From Mycobacterium haemophilum DSM 44634 (lineage in GTDB: Bacteria; Actinomycetota; Actinomycetes; Mycobacteriales; Mycobacteriaceae): DNA of 64,000 nucleotides. Under the pieces are notes generated by a model that saw only the letters and a program-made list of their open reading frames with translations, searched no databases and was not told where the DNA came from. How positions within the stretch are numbered: the first letter of the stretch is position 1; every line of letters begins with the position of its first letter. Position numbers and translations under genes: made by a program. Below are positions 52,680-61,759 of the stretch, piece by piece. The stretch lies in assembly GCF_000340435.2 (NCBI RefSeq), contig NZ_CP011883.2, forward strand, positions 1,274,607 through 1,338,606, in the 5' to 3' direction.

Positions 52680-53267
52680 CTAGAGTTCTTCGATGATGTT
52701 GGAGTAATGAGAGCCGCTGAAGGCCTTGGAAGAGCCGTGGATTACTAGCGGAGCCGGTGTAATTCCTGTTTCTTCAACCTGTCTCATGATATCGAAGATG
52801 CGAAACTGATACTCATTCATCACGCCTGCATTGGTGGCCCACATCTCGTGGTATTCGTCATCCAGCTCCATGATTTTGTGGGTGAATTGTCCCAAAAGAT
52901 TAGTTGATTTCATAGTCCAGGCAGCCGCGCGGTTCTTCACTATCGAAACTGTCGGCACCATCGATCTGACCGCCTCTTCGTAAGCGTCCGCCGCTTGAAT
53001 GAGATACTCGGCGGTACATTTGGCCGTTAGGGCGTGTTTATGCAGCCACTCATGGTACCGTACTGCCGCTTCTGAAAATTTGTTCGCTGCCTCACCTTGA
53101 AACACTTCGTACGCCGTGGCAATTTGAGGTCCCCACCCCTCCGCCGCAGAAGACAAATCTTGCTCTAGACTTTCCCATGCTGCTGCAGCGATCAATATTG
53201 GCTTAGAACCTGGACCTTTAATATTGCTAACATTGATCTCGGGTGGTAATGCGTTGAAATTTGGCAC
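52680..53267 (-). CDS. divergent short PPE-domain protein
   Basis: 195 residues. N-terminus FNALPPEINVSNIKGPGSKP keeps the PPE motif and the following glycine-rich turn, then ILIAAAAWESLEQDLSSAAE matches the first PPE helix. The WxG turn is VFQGEAANKF (Trp to Phe). The protein stops just after the PPE helices with no C-terminal extension. Codon use is AT-richer than the Esx genes. It stands between a PE-like and an Esx pair, the order usual for ESX-5 PE-PPE-Esx-Esx cassettes. Confidence 0.82.
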   Translation of the reverse strand: MPNFNALPPEINVSNIKGPGSKPILIAAAAWESLEQDLSSAAEGWGPQIATAYEVFQGEAANKFSEAAVRYHEWLHKHALTAKCTAEYLIQAADAYEEAVRSMVPTVSIVKNRAAAWTMKSTNLLGQFTHKIMELDDEYHEMWATNAGVMNEYQFRIFDIMRQVEETGITPAPLVIHGSSKAFSGSHYSNIIEEL

Positions 53268-53494
53268 CTCGGTTACTTTCTCCTCAACTCTACAATCAAC
53301 ATATCGCTGGCAGATCTATCCGCCGGTCGCACACCGTGAGTAGCTATGCTGTGACCCGATCCTCCTCGGGTGCCCTCGGCAGTGCGCGTATAGGCAAATG
53401 CGGCATCCTTTAGGCTCCAGGAGAGCTGTTTGCCGATGTCCGCGCCTCGATCGGTATGTACCTGGCATAGCAGCCCACGAGCATTAAACGAGCA

Positions 53495-53995
53495 TCACAC
53501 AATATGAAAGTCACTCATGATCTTGTCAGTCTCCCTATAAGCAGTTGCGGCATCCTTTAGGCTCCAGGAGAGCTGTTTGCCGATGTCCGCGCCTCGATCG
53601 GTATGCACCCGGTACAGGTCTCCGCGAGCATTAAAAAATCTCGCTAGCAGAGCTGAGACGCTATCCTTACCCGGCGCGGGAATCTTGGTCATCACCGGGG
53701 TCTTCTGGGCATTTGCTATCGAAATTTGGTGAGCTATCTCCACCATCTTGGCGCTTACCTCAGTCATGCTATCCGGATTTGCCTGCATCGCATTCGCGTT
53801 TGCCAGATACGACGCATTCAACTGTGATAGCGACGGATCCCAGTTTTCTGACGACTGATCAAAGTATTCCTGGTTGTAAGACGGATGAATGTCTTCATCT
53901 TCTACTTCTGTTATTTCTATTATGTTTTGATTTGGACTAGTCACTAGCACTTCCTTCGACCGCTTAGTTATGTGAACGTGTACCCGACTTGACAC
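53495..53995 (-). CDS. PE-domain-like protein with a 70-residue N-terminal extension (copy A)
   Basis: 166 residues. Residues 72-150 match a PE domain in length and pattern (PDSMTEVSAKMVEIAHQISI, then SALLARFFNARGDLYRVH), and YRETD at 153-157 is the YxxxD export signal in its usual place after the PE helices. True PE proteins begin at the PE domain; here it is preceded by about 70 polar, acidic residues (IIEITEVEDEDIHPSY). Low GC for this genome. Probable PE partner of the PPE-like protein encoded next. Confidence 0.7.
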   Translation of the reverse strand: MSSRVHVHITKRSKEVLVTSPNQNIIEITEVEDEDIHPSYNQEYFDQSSENWDPSLSQLNASYLANANAMQANPDSMTEVSAKMVEIAHQISIANAQKTPVMTKIPAPGKDSVSALLARFFNARGDLYRVHTDRGADIGKQLSWSLKDAATAYRETDKIMSDFHIV

Positions 53996-54212
53996 GTGTC
54001 AACTACGATAGCATCTCAGCGTCATCACCGCAAAATTAATGGTTACGCCGTCGGGGTACACGCTGTCGTGCGCCGGGAGGATAGGACCAGTTTGGAGCTG
54101 GCTTTGCCATTAGCATGGGACCACCCGTTTGCCGGCTCTTCAGCCTTAAGTAGGCAGGTAGCCCATTGATTTTGTTCGGCGTGTCTGACAACTGAGGGTC
54201 CTTGCTCCGACA

Positions 54213-54854
54213 GTGGTGTTCGGGCTGCCAGGAGTACGCGTTGTGGGTGTTGAGCGCTACGGCGACGGGACGCGGGTGGTCGATGTGGTCGCCGAGGAAC
54301 AGAGTGCGGCGGTGTGCTTGTCGCGCGGGGTGGTATCGATGTCGGTGAAGGACTACGTGGTCACCTCGCCAAAAGATCCCTTACAGGGAAGACCGTATCA
54401 TGGTGCGCTGGAACAAAGTTCGCTGGCGATGCCGGGAAGACTACTGCAAACGGGATCGTTCACCGAGGCCATCACCCAGGTTCCCGCCCGAGCCCGCAGC
54501 ACGCTTCGGTTGCGTGTGCAGATGGCCAAGGTGGTCGGGGATGCGGCCCGGTCGGTGGCCGAGGTCGCCGCGGCCCATGGCGTGTGGTGGCCGACCGAGA
54601 CCGCAAGATCGACCCAGTGGGTCAACCTGCGTCTCCTGCTGAACGCCCGAGAACGCCTGTCGGACAAAAGCGTTACCAAGATGTGGGACCGGATTAGCGC
54701 CACCGATCCCACCGCACAGAGCTTGTCGGCCTGGATCGCCAAAGAAGAGCTGCGCATCCTGCTGTCGACCGTACGCGACGGCGGGGACGCTCACCGCCTG
54801 CACCGTATCTTGGCTTGGTGTATCGACTTGCAGATCCCCGAACTGCTCACCCTG
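54213..54854 (+). pseudogene. ISL3-family transposase remnant
   Basis: Starts VFGLPGVRVVGVERYGDGTR, a typical ISL3 N-terminus, but lacks the zinc-finger cysteines. The middle has ARSVAEVAAAHGVWWPT (helix-turn-helix), then jumps straight to ARERLSDKSVTKMWDRISAT and WIAKEELRILLSTVRDGGDA from the C-terminal third. The DDE catalytic core is missing. Dead insertion sequence lying between the two PE-like units. Confidence 0.78.
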
Positions 54855-54995
54855 ACACGATCCTCTTCGCTGTTTCTCGGGAGTGTGCGTATAGGCAACA
54901 TGTGCATCCTTTAGGCTCTGGGAGAGCTGTTTGCCGATGTCTGTGTCTCGATCGGTATGCGCCTGGCGCGGCAGCCTGCGAGTATTAAACGGGCA

Positions 54996-55508
54996 TCAAA
55001 GAATAAGAAAATTCTCCGAGATCATGTCAATAATTTTGTCAGTATCCGTATAGGCAGATGCGGCATCCTTTAGGCTCCAGGAGAGCTGTTTGCCGATGTC
55101 TGCACCTCGATCGGTATGTACCTGATACAGAACCCCGCGAGCGTTAAAAAATCTCGCCAACAGAGCGGAGGCGCTGTCCTTCCCCGGCGCGGGAATCTTG
55201 GTCATCACCGGGGCCTTCTTGGCGTTTGCTATCGAAATTTGGTGACTTATCTCCCCCATCTTGGCGCTTACCTCAGTCATGCTGTCCGGACTTGCCTGTA
55301 CCTCATCCTCGCCTGCCAATAACAACGCCTTCAACTGTGATAGCGCCTGATCGAAGTTTGCTGATGACTGGTCACAGTCTTTTTGATAGGACGACGGATG
55401 AACGTTTTCATCTTCTACTTCCGTTATTTCTATTATGTTTTGATTTGGATGAGTCACTAGCGCTTCCTTCGACCGCATAGTCATGTGAACGTGTACCAGA
55501 CTTGACAT
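54996..55508 (-). CDS. PE-domain-like protein with N-terminal extension (copy B)
   Basis: 170 residues, paralogue of copy A along its whole length. PE-like core at 72-150 (PDSMTEVSAKMGEISHQISI), export signal YTDTD at 153-157, and the same polar N-terminal part (NQNIIEITEVEDENVHPS). The frame is intact although the surroundings are decayed. It has no PPE gene directly downstream, only a partial copy of its own 3' end and the ISL3 remnant. Confidence 0.68.
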   Translation of the reverse strand: MSSLVHVHMTMRSKEALVTHPNQNIIEITEVEDENVHPSSYQKDCDQSSANFDQALSQLKALLLAGEDEVQASPDSMTEVSAKMGEISHQISIANAKKAPVMTKIPAPGKDSASALLARFFNARGVLYQVHTDRGADIGKQLSWSLKDAASAYTDTDKIIDMISENFLIL

Positions 55509-55721
55509 GTGTCAACTACGGTAGCATCTCAGTGCCTATTACCGCAAAATTAATGGCTACGCCGCCGGGGTATGCGGCTTAGCCATGAGTATGAGACCAC
55601 CCGTTTGCCATCGATGGGACCATCTTGGCGTGTTCCCCGTGATTGAGACCGGGTGATCTGTACCCGTGTTGTAGGTCCACCGTTGTGAGAGTTGAGGGCA
55701 GAGTGATCAGCAGGAGGTCAC

Positions 55722-56260
55722 ATGCCACGTATGTATCCGGCCACGGTGCGTCGGCAAGTAGTCCAGCGGCTGCGGTCGGGTAAGACTGGCGAGGAAATCG
55801 CCGCACAGCTGGTGTGTCGGCGGTAACGCTTGTACAACTGGCGTCGTGCCTACGGCGGGATGGACACTGACGCCGCCAGAGAGCTGAGGGAGTGCGCGAG
55901 CAGAACTCCCGTTTGAAGCGGTTGCTGGCCGAGGCCGAACTGGAGAAGAATGCGCTGCGGGAGGTGGCGAAGGGAAAATTCTGAGCCCAGCTGCCAAACG
56001 CCAAACGTTTCGACATGCTCAAGGACACGTTGAGCATGTCGAAACGTTTGGCGTGCAAGCCCGTTGGGCTCGCCCGCTCCACCTACCGTCGGCTACCGAT
56101 GGCAGACCCCGGCCGATCCAGACGTCGAAATGAGGGCCTGGCTGCGCACCTATGCCACTAAACACCCATGCCATGGGTATCCGGGCGTGCCTGGGCGGCT
56201 CTGCGCTATGACGAGCGCCGCGAGGTCAGCAAAAAGAAGATCGGGAGATTGGCGCCTGCT
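55722..56260 (+). pseudogene. IS3-family transposase remnant
   Basis: Reads MPRMYPATVRRQVVQRLRSG and KTGEEIAAQLVCRR, a stop, then RLYNWRRAYGGMDTD, LKRLLAEAELEKNALREVAK, GLARSTYRR, and AWLRTYATKHPCHGY followed in another frame by RAWAALRYDERREVSKKKI. These are orfA and the start of orfB of an IS3 element with several stops and frameshifts. The catalytic domain is absent. Contains a perfect 25-bp palindrome. Confidence 0.78.
55998..56054. repeat. perfect 25-bp inverted repeat inside the IS3 remnant
   Basis: Arms 55998-56022 and 56030-56054 are exact reverse complements with a 7-base loop (ggacacg). It spans the junction of orfA and orfB (AKRFDMLKDTLSMSKRLA). Confidence 0.85.
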
Positions 56261-56283
56261 CGGGGTGTGGTTCGCGGTGCGGG

Positions 56284-57762
56284 TCAGAGCGGACGCAGCA
56301 TAATCGGCATCCCGTCCACCGGTATCGGCATACCGCCGTTGTCCCATCGCGGCTGGTAGTCGGGCCGGATCAGCTCGAGTCGGTAGCGGCGAAGCAGTCG
56401 GTGCACAACGGTTTTGACCTCTAGCTGTCCGAATACCATGCCAATGCACTTGTGCGCGCCGCCCCCGAACGGTGCGAAGGCGTACCGGTGTTTCTTGTGC
56501 TCGGACCGCGGTTCGGCGAAGCGTTCCGGGTCGAATTTATTTGGCTCTGTCCATAATTCGGGCAGTCGGTGGTTCAATCCAGGCCATATCGTGATGTTGG
56601 TTCCGGCCGGCACGTGGTAGCCCAGCAGCTCGGTGTCGCGAACGGCCTGGCGCATGTTGAACGGCAGCGGGGTGACCATGCGAAGAGATTCGTTCATCAC
56701 CAAATCGAGAGTTTCCAGCTTCTCTAGCGCATCGATGTCCAACGGTGCATCGCCGAGCTGAGCCGATTCCTCGCGTGCCCGCTGCTGCCAGTCTGGATGC
56801 GCGGCCAGGTTGTAGACCATCGTTGTGGTCGTTGATGTCGAGGTGTCGTGGGCGGCCATCATCAGGAAGATCATGTGGTTGATGATGTCTTCATCAGTGA
56901 AGCTGTTACCGTCGTCGTCCTCGGTGTGGCACAGCACCGTCAACATGTCGGTGCCACGAGCGTGACGGCGCTCGATGACGCGGTCGGTGAAGTAGTCCTC
57001 GAGCACCTTGCGGGCACGCAGCCCACGCCACCATTTAAACGGCGGGACCCGGTGGCGGACGATCGCGCCGCCGGCGCGTGTTGTCGTGGTAAAGGCCTGA
57101 TTCACCTTAGTGACTAGGTCACTGTCAGTACCGGGTTCATGGCCCATGAACACCGTTGACGCGACGTCGAGGGTGAGCTCCTTCATCGCGGGATGGAACA
57201 GGAACCGTGCGTCGTTGGTTGGCCAGTTGGCAATGATGGCCGACGCCACCCGGTCAATGTGTTCGACGTAGCCGGCCAAGCGGGTCCGGGTGAAGGCCTC
57301 CTGCATGATGCGCCGGTGGTGCAGGTGCTCTTCGAAATCCAGCAGCATAAGGCCCCGCTTGAAGAACGGGCCGATCACCGTGTGCCAACCCTTCTGCGAA
57401 AAGTCCTTGTTCTTATTGGCGAATACGGCCTGGGTGGCGTCGGGCCCCAACGCGGCAATCGACGGCAAGATCGGCGAGGCGAGATAAATCAGCGGACCGT
57501 GTGTTTGATACAGGAACAGCGCGTAGTCCGCGCCTCCCCGGAACATTTCGATGATGTGACCGAGAACGGGAACGCCCGAATCGCCGACGATGGGTTTGAG
57601 GCTGCTACCGTCGGGTGGTTCGGCCAGTACCTTTGTCTTCCAGTCGTGGGCGAGCAGGCGCCTTTCGACCGCTCCCATACCGGGGATGGTGTTAAGCGTT
57701 GGGGTGCATCGGCGCCGGGCCTGGTCCAGCACATAACGCGACGTGCTGACGGTGGCGCCCAT
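56284..57762 (-). CDS. cyp136: cytochrome P450 CYP136 family
   Basis: 492 residues from the ATG at 57762 (MGATVSTSRYVLDQARRR); the frame is open to 57798. All P450 landmarks are present: I helix MIFLMMAAHDTSTSTTTT, ExxR in LVMNESLRMVTPL, and the heme loop FAPFGGGAHKCIGMVFGQLE with Cys ligand. Distinct from the broken P450 at 29.7 kb. Substrate unknown. A TetR gene is transcribed divergently 127 bases away and likely controls it. Confidence 0.93.
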   Translation of the reverse strand: MGATVSTSRYVLDQARRRCTPTLNTIPGMGAVERRLLAHDWKTKVLAEPPDGSSLKPIVGDSGVPVLGHIIEMFRGGADYALFLYQTHGPLIYLASPILPSIAALGPDATQAVFANKNKDFSQKGWHTVIGPFFKRGLMLLDFEEHLHHRRIMQEAFTRTRLAGYVEHIDRVASAIIANWPTNDARFLFHPAMKELTLDVASTVFMGHEPGTDSDLVTKVNQAFTTTTRAGGAIVRHRVPPFKWWRGLRARKVLEDYFTDRVIERRHARGTDMLTVLCHTEDDDGNSFTDEDIINHMIFLMMAAHDTSTSTTTTMVYNLAAHPDWQQRAREESAQLGDAPLDIDALEKLETLDLVMNESLRMVTPLPFNMRQAVRDTELLGYHVPAGTNITIWPGLNHRLPELWTEPNKFDPERFAEPRSEHKKHRYAFAPFGGGAHKCIGMVFGQLEVKTVVHRLLRRYRLELIRPDYQPRWDNGGMPIPVDGMPIMLRPL

Positions 57763-57889
57763 GAACGCTCCTTTGCCTGCCTGGACAGATGATGACAATG
57801 TTACCGATTATGATCCTTCGGACAGGATTGACGGCTGCCAAGTTTCTTTTTTGAGTGGCATGGTGCAAGGGTCAGGAGGCGAGCACAAG

Positions 57890-58537
57890 GTGAGTAGCCC
57901 AGCCGCCAACCAGGAGCAGGGCGTACCAGCCGTGCGACGGCGTGGTGACAGGCACCGACAAGCGATCCTGCGGGCAGTGCGTGAGCTCCTGGAGGAGAAA
58001 CCGTTCGCGGAGCTGTCGGTTAGCGCCATTAGCCACCGCGCCGGGGTGACCCGATCCGGCTTCTACTTCTATTTCGACTCCAAGTACGCCGTGCTCGCCC
58101 AGATTCTGGCCGAGGTAGTCGAAGAACTCGAAGAGCTCACCCAGTATTTCGCCCCCCGTCAGCCGGGCGAGTCACCCGAGCAGTTCGTCAAGCGAATGGT
58201 GGGCAGTGCCGCCGTTGTCTACGCACGTAACGACCCGGTGATGACGGCCTGCAATGTCGCCCGCCACAACGATATTGAGATCCAGGATATTTTCGAACGG
58301 CAATTCGAGGTGGTGCTCGGCCAGCTCGTCGCCGTCGTCGAGGCCGAGATGAAAGCAGGGACCGCGCATCCGATCTGTGCAGACATCCCGACATTGATCC
58401 GTACCCTGGTGGGTACCACCGCGTTGATGCTGGTCGGTGACTCTATGCTGGTCGGTCGCGACAGTGACATGGAGCGCCGCATGCGGGTGCACGAGCAGAT
58501 GTGGCTCAACGCTATATGGGGTGGCGGCCAAAGGTAA
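57890..58537 (+). CDS. TetR-family regulator next to cyp136
   Basis: 215 residues from the GTG at 57890 with AGGAGG upstream; the frame from 57743 would overlap cyp136. Helix-turn-helix: RQAILRAVRELLEEKPFAEL, then HRAGVTRSGFYFYFDSKYAV. The C-terminal domain resembles EthR-like TetR proteins with a long hydrophobic pocket. Divergent to cyp136 and 3 bases before the SDR gene, so probably regulates both. Confidence 0.88.
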   Translation: MSSPAANQEQGVPAVRRRGDRHRQAILRAVRELLEEKPFAELSVSAISHRAGVTRSGFYFYFDSKYAVLAQILAEVVEELEELTQYFAPRQPGESPEQFVKRMVGSAAVVYARNDPVMTACNVARHNDIEIQDIFERQFEVVLGQLVAVVEAEMKAGTAHPICADIPTLIRTLVGTTALMLVGDSMLVGRDSDMERRMRVHEQMWLNAIWGGGQR

Positions 58538-58540
58538 ACC

Positions 58541-59398
58541 ATGGCGCAGCCGGCACGGTATTTCGCGGGGAAGCGGTGCTTTGTTACCGGTGCGGCTAGC
58601 GGTATCGGCCGAGCCACCGCGTTGCGGCTCGCCGCTCATGGTGCCGAGCTGTATCTGACCGACCGCCACCGTGACGGTTTGGCCCAAACCGTGTCCGACG
58701 CACGGGCGCTCGGTGCACAGGTACCTGAGCATCGCGCCCTGGACGTTTCCGACTACGACGAGGTGGCGGCGTTCGGCGCTGACATCCACGCGAGGCACCC
58801 CAGCATGGACGTCGTGATGAACATCGCCGGCGTGTCGGCCTGGGGGACCGTTGACCGGCTCACCCACGACCAGTGGAGCAACGTGGTCGCGATCAACCTG
58901 ATGGGCCCGATCCACGTCATTGAGACGTTCGTGCCGCCGATGTTGGCCGCCGGCCGGGGTGGACATTTGGTCAATGTCTCCTCGGCGGCCGGGCTGGTCG
59001 CGCTGCCCTGGCATGCGGCCTACAGTGCCAGCAAGTACGGACTGCGCGGACTGTCTGAGGTGCTGCGCTTCGACCTGGCCTCCCACCGCATCGGGGTGTC
59101 GGTCGTGGTGCCCGGTGCGGTGCGGACACCGCTAGTCGACACTGTCGAAATTGCCGGGGTCGACCGCCAAGACCCGAGGGTCAGTCGGTGGGTTGACCGC
59201 TTCGGTGATCATGCGGTGTCAGCGGAAAGGGCGGCCGAGAAGATCTTGGTCGGGGTCGCAAAGAACCGGTACCTGATCTACACCTCGCACGACATTCGGG
59301 TGCTGTATGGGTTCAAGCGGCTGGCGTGGTGGCCGTACAGCGTGGCGATGCGGCACGCTAACGTGGTTTTCACGCGGGCGCTTCGGCCGGGAGGCTAG
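58541..59398 (+). CDS. short-chain dehydrogenase/reductase
   Basis: 285 residues directly after the TetR gene. Motifs TGAASGIGRATALRLA (16-31), NIAGVSAWGTV (replacing NNAG), and catalytic YSASKYG near 158-164. C-terminal tail RLAWWPYSVAMRHANVVFTR suggests membrane contact. May act with CYP136 on the same lipid or sterol-like substrate, inferred from the shared regulator. Corresponds to Rv3057c by recollection. Confidence 0.9.
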   Translation: MAQPARYFAGKRCFVTGAASGIGRATALRLAAHGAELYLTDRHRDGLAQTVSDARALGAQVPEHRALDVSDYDEVAAFGADIHARHPSMDVVMNIAGVSAWGTVDRLTHDQWSNVVAINLMGPIHVIETFVPPMLAAGRGGHLVNVSSAAGLVALPWHAAYSASKYGLRGLSEVLRFDLASHRIGVSVVVPGAVRTPLVDTVEIAGVDRQDPRVSRWVDRFGDHAVSAERAAEKILVGVAKNRYLIYTSHDIRVLYGFKRLAWWPYSVAMRHANVVFTRALRPGG

Positions 59399-60435
59399 CG
59401 GGGCATCTCGAGTTCGAGCCGCACCCCGAGTAATCGGATCGGGCGGTCCAGCTCGAACAAATCCAGGACGCGCAGTGCCGCGGCGGTGATGACGTCGGGA
59501 TCGGTGGTGGGCGCGTCCAGCTTGCGGATCTTGACGCGGGTGTAAAACGTTGCGGTGCGCACGGTGACCGCCACTCGAGTCACGATTCGCGATGCAGCTA
59601 CCACATCGGTCAGCGCTCGCTGCGCCAACTCCGTTACCGCCAAATCCATTTCGGCTCGGTCAGTGAGGTCACGTGGAAACGTGACGACGTGGCTGCGGGA
59701 CCGCGGAACCCATGGCTGTGCGCTGACTGCGGTGTCGCCGCCGCCCTTGGCGAGCAGCAGCAGCCATAAGCCGGTTCGCGGACCGAAGGTGGAAGTCAGC
59801 AGCTCGCCATCGCTGTGTGCAAGCTGCCACACCGTTGCTATCCCAAGGGCTTCAAGCCTTTTCGCGGTCTTGGGTCCCACACCCCACAGCGCGTCGACCG
59901 GTCGGTCGGCCATCAGGGTCATCCAGTTCGCGTCGGTGAGGGTAAAGATCCCGGCCGGTTTCGCGAAGCCGGTGGCGATCTTGGCGCGCTGCTTGTTGTC
60001 GCTGATGCCGACCGAGCAGGACAGCCCGGTTTCCGACAAGATGACGGCGCGGATGTGCTCGGCGACTTCGGTGGGGTGGGTAGCATCCGCTGCGGTCAAC
60101 CCGACATACGCCTCGTCCCAGCCCCAGACCTCGACCGGGTGTCCCAGGTCGCGCAACAACCCCATCACGTGGTCGGAGGCGTCGTCATAGGCGGCCGGAT
60201 CGGACGCTAAAAATGTGGCGTCGGGGCAGCGCCGGGCGGCCGTCCGTAGCGGCATGCCCGCGTGCACGCCGAATTCGCGGGCCTCATATGAGGCGCAGGT
60301 GACGACCTTGCGCGGTTCGGTCGGATCGCCGGCGCCGCCGACGATGACCGGCAGCCCGGCTAGTTCGGGGTGGCGGCGAAGCTCGACCGACGCCAAAAAC
60401 TGGTCGAGGTCGACATGCAGGATCCAGTTGGTCAC
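59395..60435 (-). CDS. dinB2: Y-family DNA polymerase IV
   Basis: 346 residues from the GTG at 60435, which overlaps the TGA of the upstream TetR gene (GTGA); codons up to 60468 are therefore not used. Catalytic residues: ILHVDLDQFLASVE (first Asp), and GWDEAYVGLT with the DE pair (SxDE reads WDE). Helix-hairpin-helix region DALWGVGPKTAKRLEALGIA. Error-prone lesion-bypass polymerase. The usual C-terminal beta-clamp peptide is not obvious, as reported for mycobacterial DinB2. Confidence 0.92.
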   Translation of the reverse strand: MTNWILHVDLDQFLASVELRRHPELAGLPVIVGGAGDPTEPRKVVTCASYEAREFGVHAGMPLRTAARRCPDATFLASDPAAYDDASDHVMGLLRDLGHPVEVWGWDEAYVGLTAADATHPTEVAEHIRAVILSETGLSCSVGISDNKQRAKIATGFAKPAGIFTLTDANWMTLMADRPVDALWGVGPKTAKRLEALGIATVWQLAHSDGELLTSTFGPRTGLWLLLLAKGGGDTAVSAQPWVPRSRSHVVTFPRDLTDRAEMDLAVTELAQRALTDVVAASRIVTRVAVTVRTATFYTRVKIRKLDAPTTDPDVITAAALRVLDLFELDRPIRLLGVRLELEMPR

Positions 60436-61046
60436 CGGCCGCACAGCTTGCGCGCCAGACTCTCCCACGCCTGGCCCAACGTCTCCAGGGTGTGACCGCC
60501 ATAGTTGAGTTGATGTTCGACGTAGTCGGCGTCGAGCAGCGCCAGCAGGGCGTCGGTCTGGACATCGAGGTCGCCGGTGGTCTGTGCTGACTGCAAGAGC
60601 ACCCGCACATGGGTGCGCTGTACCGCGGCCGCCCCAACGTGGCGGGTCAGCGGGTCACGGTTGGCGGCGGACAGCAGCGCGTGGTGGGTATGGACGAAGC
60701 CGATCCGCTCCCGCCCGAACGCGACCAGTCGATCCATCGGAGGCGCATCGGGGCCCAGCGGTGGCGGCCCGCATAGGAACGCCTGCTGGCTGGCGCGCTC
60801 ATCCTCGTCGAGCAGCACCATCATCAGGCCGGCTCGGCTGCCGAACCGGCGAAATAGCGTGCCTTTGCCGACGCCGGCGGCCGCCGCGACGTCGTCCATG
60901 GTGACGGCATCCGCACCGCGTGTGGCGACCAGGCGGCGGGCCGCTTCCAACAACAGCGCGCGATTACGCGCCGCGTCACCGCGCTCTGGTGGAGGCTCTG
61001 CTGGAGCGAACAGCGGCAACTCGCCCAACCGCTCGACACCGGTCAC
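60432..61046 (-). CDS. TetR-family regulator coupled to dinB2
   Basis: 204 residues from the GTG at 61046 (the frame is open to 61103). Helix-turn-helix: NRALLLEAARRLVATRGADA, then AAGVGKGTLFRRFGSRAGLM. It lies upstream of and overlaps dinB2, and is divergent from the FMN reductase gene, 90 bases apart; control of that gene and of its own operon is inferred. Confidence 0.88.
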   Translation of the reverse strand: MTGVERLGELPLFAPAEPPPERGDAARNRALLLEAARRLVATRGADAVTMDDVAAAAGVGKGTLFRRFGSRAGLMMVLLDEDERASQQAFLCGPPPLGPDAPPMDRLVAFGRERIGFVHTHHALLSAANRDPLTRHVGAAAVQRTHVRVLLQSAQTTGDLDVQTDALLALLDADYVEHQLNYGGHTLETLGQAWESLARKLCGR

Positions 61047-61136
61047 TCCTGTACTGTAACGCGGTTGGAATAAAACGGACCACAGTCCGGTTGTGGCGTG
61101 CAAGGATGTAGACCAGCCAACGAAGGGAACGGAACG

Positions 61137-61691
61137 GTGCCGGAGAACTCCAACATCAACGTCTTGGTGTTAGTAGGAAGCCTGCGCGTGGCGTCGATCA
61201 ACCGCCAGATGGCCGAGTTGGCCGTGCAGGTTGCCCCGGACGGCGTCACCGTCACGGTGTTTGAGGGGCTGGGGGAGCTGCCGTTCTATAACGAGGACAT
61301 CGACACACCGGCGCGGGTGCCGGCTTCGGTGACGGCGTTGCGGGACGCCGTAGCTGACGCGGATGCCGTCCTGGTGGTCACCCCGGAATACAACGGCAGC
61401 ATCCCCGCGATGATCAAGAATGCGGTCGACTGGCTGTCACGACCATTCGGCGATGGCGCGGTGAAGAACAAGCCGCTGGTGGTCATCGGTGGTTCGTTGG
61501 GCCAATACGGCGGTGTGTGGGCGCACGACGAGGCGCGCAAGTCGTTCGGCATTGCCGGCGCGAACGTGATCGACGGAATCAGATTGTCTGTGCCGTTTCA
61601 GTCCTTGGCGGGCAAGGCTCCCGCGGACAGCCGCGAGATTTCCGGACATTTGCGTGACATCGTCGGCAAGCTTGCTGCCGAGGTGAGTTGA
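61137..61691 (+). CDS. NAD(P)H-dependent FMN reductase (flavodoxin-like)
   Basis: 184 residues from the GTG at 61137. NADPH_red family motifs: VLVLVGSLRVASINRQMAEL (phosphate loop for FMN), VLVVTPEYNGSIPAMIKNAV DWLSRP with the PEYN(G)S motif, and VVIGGSLGQYGG. Reduces FMN, quinones or azo/chromate-type compounds. Matches Rv3054c by recollection; a codon at 61098 would be a less likely start. Confidence 0.9.
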   Translation: MPENSNINVLVLVGSLRVASINRQMAELAVQVAPDGVTVTVFEGLGELPFYNEDIDTPARVPASVTALRDAVADADAVLVVTPEYNGSIPAMIKNAVDWLSRPFGDGAVKNKPLVVIGGSLGQYGGVWAHDEARKSFGIAGANVIDGIRLSVPFQSLAGKAPADSREISGHLRDIVGKLAAEVS

Positions 61692-61707
61692 ACACATTCG
61701 GTGAGCA

Positions 61708-61739
61708 GCAGAGCCGCCAGTTGCCGCTGGCGGCTCTGC
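61708..61739 (+). terminator. intrinsic-type hairpin after the FMN reductase gene
   Basis: Perfect 13-bp GC-rich stem gcagagccgccag (61708-61720) / ctggcggctctgc (61727-61739) with a 6-base loop, 17 bases after the stop. No U-tract, as is common for mycobacterial terminators. Confidence 0.7.
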
Positions 61740-61759
61740 CGGCGGTAAGGGGACGCGCC

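Larger units (their letters stand above)
53340..55610. repeat. segmental duplication of the PE-like unit
   Basis: About 53340-54150 and 54850-55610 are homologous over the gene, its upstream region (tgtcaactacgatagcatctc against tgtcaactacggtagcatctc, followed by gcaaaattaatgg in both) and its downstream region. Each gene is followed by an extra partial copy of its own 3' end (about 53388-53500 and 54885-54995) with the shared core ggagagctgtttgccgatgt, so that core occurs four times. An ISL3 remnant separates the units. Confidence 0.8.
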
